From contig DQVZ01000115.1 of assembly GCA_015661465.1 (NCBI GenBank), positions 1 to 8,649 on the forward strand: a DNA stretch of 8,649 bases, written 5' to 3'. This DNA comes from Aquifex aeolicus. GTDB taxonomy: Bacteria > Aquificota > Aquificia > Aquificales > Aquificaceae. The stretch's first letter is position 1, and each line of letters begins with the position of its first letter. Position numbers and translations under genes: made by a program. Of this stretch, positions 6,719-8,649 are shown piece by piece. The notes under the pieces were generated by a model. The model saw nothing but the letters and a program-made list of their open reading frames with translations. It did no database searches and was not told where the DNA came from.

Positions 6719-7799
6719 CCTTTTCCACAAGTTGAAGTTTTTCCTCCAACTCTTTAGCCCTCAGAGTGTCTATTATCTCGTCAAGTTTTCCATCGAGGAC
6801 TTCTTGCAGTTTATACAAAGTGAGGTTAATCCTATGATCGGTTACCCTATTTTGTGGGAAATTGTAAGTCCTTATCTTTTCGCTTCTTTCCCCTGTCCCA
6901 ACTTGTTCTTTTCTTTCTTTAGCTATCTCTTCCTGTTTCTTACGTTCGTAGTAGTCCTTTAATTTTGCGTAAAGTATCTTTAAAGCTTTTTGTTTATTCT
7001 GAAACTGAGAACGTTCATCCTGACACTGAACTACAATTCCCGTAGGTATGTGAGTAATCCTAACAGCGGTTTCCGTTGTATTTACATACTGTCCGCCTGC
7101 TCCGGAAGCTCTAAAAGTTTCTACCTTCAGTTCTTCTGGTTTTATTTTTACATCTGTCTCGTCAACCTCGGGAAGAACAGCTACCGTTGCCGTAGAGGTG
7201 TGAATCCTTCCTCCGCTTTCCGTTATCGGTATTCTTTGAACCCTGTGTACACCACTTTCGTACTTCAACCTTGAATATACTCCTTCACCTTCTATCAGTG
7301 CTATAACCTCTTTATAACCCCCAAGTCCGGTTTTATTGGAAGAAAGAATGGTAATTTTCCACCCCTTTTCTTCGGCGTATTTTTGGTACATCCTGAATAA
7401 ATCAGCTGCAAACAATGCAGCTTCTTCTCCGCCCGCCCCTGCCCTGATTTCGAGGATAACATTCTTCTTATCATTAGGGTCCTTAGGTATCAGATGGAGT
7501 TTCAGTTCTTCCTCAAGCTTTTTTAATTCTTGGTTTAGTCTTTCCATCTCCTCTTGGGCAAGTTCTCTTAAATCTTTATCATCGCTCTTTAAAAGTTCTT
7601 TAACCTCGTTTAAATCCCTCTGAACTTTTTTGTATCGTTCATACAAATCGTTAACCTCTTGAAGTTCTTTGAGTTCCTTACTTAACTTCTTATACTTCTC
7701 AACATCCTGTATTACTTCGGGTTTTGAGAGCTCCTCCTGTATCCTTTTATACTTCTCCTGCAGTTTTTCCAACTTAGAAAGGAAAGTTTGTTTTAACAT
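6711..7799 (-). CDS. prfA: Peptide chain release factor 1
   Basis: Reads UAA and UAG stop codons in the ribosome and triggers release of the finished peptide. It has 362 residues, normal length. The N-terminal domain 1 is a Lys/Glu-rich helical coiled region (about 1-105) leading to [32 protein letters not shown] opens the core. The stop-codon tripeptide that marks RF1 is PIT (191-193, codons 7221-7229), in the context [20 protein letters not shown]2 would have SPF. The catalytic GGQ is at 235-237 (codons 7089-7097) within [18 protein letters not shown] 7797-7799 is three bases after the rpmE stop and preserves the usual N-terminus. A GGAGGT lies about 18 bases upstream, too far for a good site, so coupling to rpmE translation is likely. 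No prmC gene (the GGQ methyltransferase, often next to prfA) follows. Confidence 0.98.
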   Translation of the reverse strand: MLKQTFLSKLEKLQEKYKRIQEELSKPEVIQDVEKYKKLSKELKELQEVNDLYERYKKVQRDLNEVKELLKSDDKDLRELAQEEMERLNQELKKLEEELKLHLIPKDPNDKKNVILEIRAGAGGEEAALFAADLFRMYQKYAEEKGWKITILSSNKTGLGGYKEVIALIEGEGVYSRLKYESGVHRVQRIPITESGGRIHTSTATVAVLPEVDETDVKIKPEELKVETFRASGAGGQYVNTTETAVRITHIPTGIVVQCQDERSQFQNKQKALKILYAKLKDYYERKKQEEIAKERKEQVGTGERSEKIRTYNFPQNRVTDHRINLTLYKLQEVLDGKLDEIIDTLRAKELEEKLQLVEKED

Positions 7800-7802
7800 G
7801 AC

Positions 7803-8009
7803 TTACTCTTCTTTCTTACCTCCCTCAAGTTCAGCTTGCATTTCATAATAGGCAGGCTTTATCTTCAATCTACCCGCGTAGAAAGGATGGCATTGATTAC
7901 AAACTTCCAAATAAACTGTTCCTCCCTTTGTTGAGAGAATTGTGAAAGTATTTCCACAACCACACACGAAAGTTGTAGGTTTGAGTTCAGGATGTATTCC
8001 CTTTTTCAT
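7803..8009 (-). CDS. rpmE: 50S ribosomal protein bL31, zinc-binding form
   Basis: Small protein that bridges the two ribosomal subunits. It has 68 residues, typical length. MKKGIHPELKPTTFVC is the family start. Four cysteines, in CGC (16 and 18) and CNQC (37 and 40), form the zinc site of the C+ type; HPFYAG follows, with the usual charged tail ending in GGKKEE. The ATG at 8007-8009 has a strong ribosome binding site. It lies between rho and prfA on the same strand, an order also seen in other bacteria such as Bacillus, where rho, rpmE and prfA are neighbours. Confidence 0.97.
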   Translation of the reverse strand: MKKGIHPELKPTTFVCGCGNTFTILSTKGGTVYLEVCNQCHPFYAGRLKIKPAYYEMQAELEGGKKEE

Positions 8010-8014
8010 TCTAT

Positions 8015-8022
8015 ACCTCCTC
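8015..8022 (-). promoter_or_regulatory. Strong Shine-Dalgarno site of rpmE
   Basis: On the - strand GAGGAGGT ends five bases before the rpmE ATG. It is one of the strongest ribosome binding sites in the window and fixes the start. Confidence 0.85.
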
Positions 8023-8038
8023 GCAAAATAGAAAAATT

Positions 8039-8044
8039 ATTATA
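8039..8044 (-). promoter_or_regulatory. Candidate -10 box for rpmE-prfA
   Basis: TATAAT on the - strand, a perfect consensus hexamer in the 55-base spacer between rho and rpmE. The leader would be about 25 bases and include the rpmE ribosome binding site. No good -35 is at 17 bases: TTGCAA at 8057-8062 is only 12 bases away. Such hexamers are common by chance in AT-rich spacers, so this is tentative; rpmE may also be co-transcribed from rho. Confidence 0.35.
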
Positions 8045-8064
8045 AAACGCTTTTGTTTGCAAGT

Positions 8065-8649
8065 TTAGGCGTTCATAGCTTTGAGGAATTCTTCGTTTGT
8101 TTTGAACCTCCTTAGTTTATCCAATAAGAATTCCATTGCTTCTACGGGGTCCATTGTAGAGAGGAATTTTCTCAGAATCCATACTCTCTGGAGTTCCCAG
8201 GGTTCTAAAAGTAATTCTTCCTTTCTTGTACCGGATTTCTCTATGTTAATTGCCGGGAAAATTCTCCTTTCCATTAGCCTTCTATCTAAATGGATTTCCA
8301 TATTACCAGTTCCCTTAAATTCTTCGTATATCACATCATCCATCTTTGAACCGGTTTCTACCAGAGCTGTTGCTATAATGGTGAGGCTTCCACCTTCCTC
8401 TATATTCCTCGCTGCACCGAAAAACTTCTTAGGTCGTTGAAACGCTGTGATTTCTATACCTCCCGTCAAAACCCTTCCTGTGGGAGGAGTGACCGCGTTG
8501 GAGGCTCTGGTAAACCTCGTTAGGGAATCCATCAGAATTACAACATCTTTTTTTAGCTCTACCATCCTCTTTGCCTTTTCAACGACTATTTCGGCTACCT
8601 GCATATGCCTTTCCGGAGGCTCGTCAAAGGTTGAAGCTACTACTTCTGC
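8065..8649 (-). CDS. rho: Transcription termination factor Rho, C-terminal half (5' end cut by window edge)
   Basis: Hexameric RNA helicase that ends transcription by pulling RNA from elongating polymerase. The frame stays open to base 8649, so the gene continues beyond the right edge; 194 codons plus stop are present of an expected 400 or more. The ATG at 8602-8604 is internal. Visible: [13 protein letters not shown], Walker B in [11 protein letters not shown], the Q-loop region [40 protein letters not shown], the R-loop region [17 protein letters not shown], and the arginine-finger region [11 protein letters not shown], then the usual C-terminal helices with MEFLLDKL and [11 protein letters not shown]. 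The missing part would hold the cold-shock-like RNA-binding domain and Walker A. It is 55 bases upstream of rpmE on the same strand. Confidence 0.97.
   Translation of the reverse strand, partial: AEVVASTFDEPPERHMQVAEIVVEKAKRMVELKKDVVILMDSLTRFTRASNAVTPPTGRVLTGGIEITAFQRPKKFFGAARNIEEGGSLTIIATALVETGSKMDDVIYEEFKGTGNMEIHLDRRLMERRIFPAINIEKSGTRKEELLLEPWELQRVWILRKFLSTMDPVEAMEFLLDKLRRFKTNEEFLKAMNA

Noticed and set aside
7336..7623. Open frames on the + strand inside prfA (also 6687-6962, 6990-7274) and inside rho (8081-8440)
   Set aside because: Ser/Phe-rich antisense products of strongly conserved genes; no ribosome binding sites or recognisable motifs.
8010..8064. Intrinsic terminator after rho
   Set aside because: AAAACGCTTTT can pair only four AT pairs with a three-base loop; too weak, and it sits next to the rpmE -10-like box.
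8602..8604. ATG as the start of a short Rho-like protein
   Set aside because: Fifteen upstream codons to the window edge still match Rho ([13 protein letters not shown]), so this Met is internal.
1..8649. tRNA, rRNA, CRISPR, insertion sequence or phage genes
   Set aside because: No cloverleaf-like segment, direct-repeat array, transposase or integrase frame was seen; nearly all bases are covered by housekeeping genes.

Overview
The window reads as bacterial chromosome from a hyperthermophile of the Aquificales, most probably Aquifex aeolicus or a very close relative. The evidence is a reverse gyrase (a marker of hyperthermophily) together with purely bacterial genes (dxs, minCDE, prfA, rpmE, rho). 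The proteins are rich in Lys, Glu and Ile, arginine is mostly AGA/AGG, and sense strands are purine-rich. The species name is an inference from gene content and recalled Aquifex proteins; no search was run.

Layout, left to right. (1) Bases 1-2541, + strand: the C-terminal part of a reverse gyrase, cut by the left edge, holding the second helicase lobe and the whole type IA topoisomerase module. (2) 2601-4487, +: dxs, the first enzyme of the MEP isoprenoid pathway. (3) 4499-5080, -: a 193-residue PIN-like metallonuclease that I recognise as HARP (Aq_880), the minimal RNA-free RNase P. (4) 5110-6714, +: a complete minC-minD-minE operon for division-site placement. (5) 6711-8649, -: prfA (release factor 1), rpmE (zinc-type ribosomal protein bL31) and the C-terminal half of rho, read in the order rho, rpmE, prfA.

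The most notable gene is HARP. It has the PIN active-site acidic residues (Asp7, Asp138, Asp142, Asp144, Asp160) and a basic helical insertion, but no RNA subunit and no RnpA-like protein. It stands alone, convergent with dxs and divergent from minC, so it has its own very compact promoter region of 29 bases shared with the min operon. Neither HARP nor minC has a clear Shine-Dalgarno sequence there.

The window is packed: spacers are 11 to 59 bases, minC and minD overlap by 19 bases, and minE and prfA share a TTAA at their convergent stops. No stretch above 60 bases lacks a gene. I saw no tRNA, rRNA, CRISPR array, insertion sequence or prophage gene. The genes fall into unrelated housekeeping jobs (DNA topology, isoprenoids, tRNA maturation, division, translation and transcription termination). 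Only minCDE and rho-rpmE-prfA look like functional clusters.
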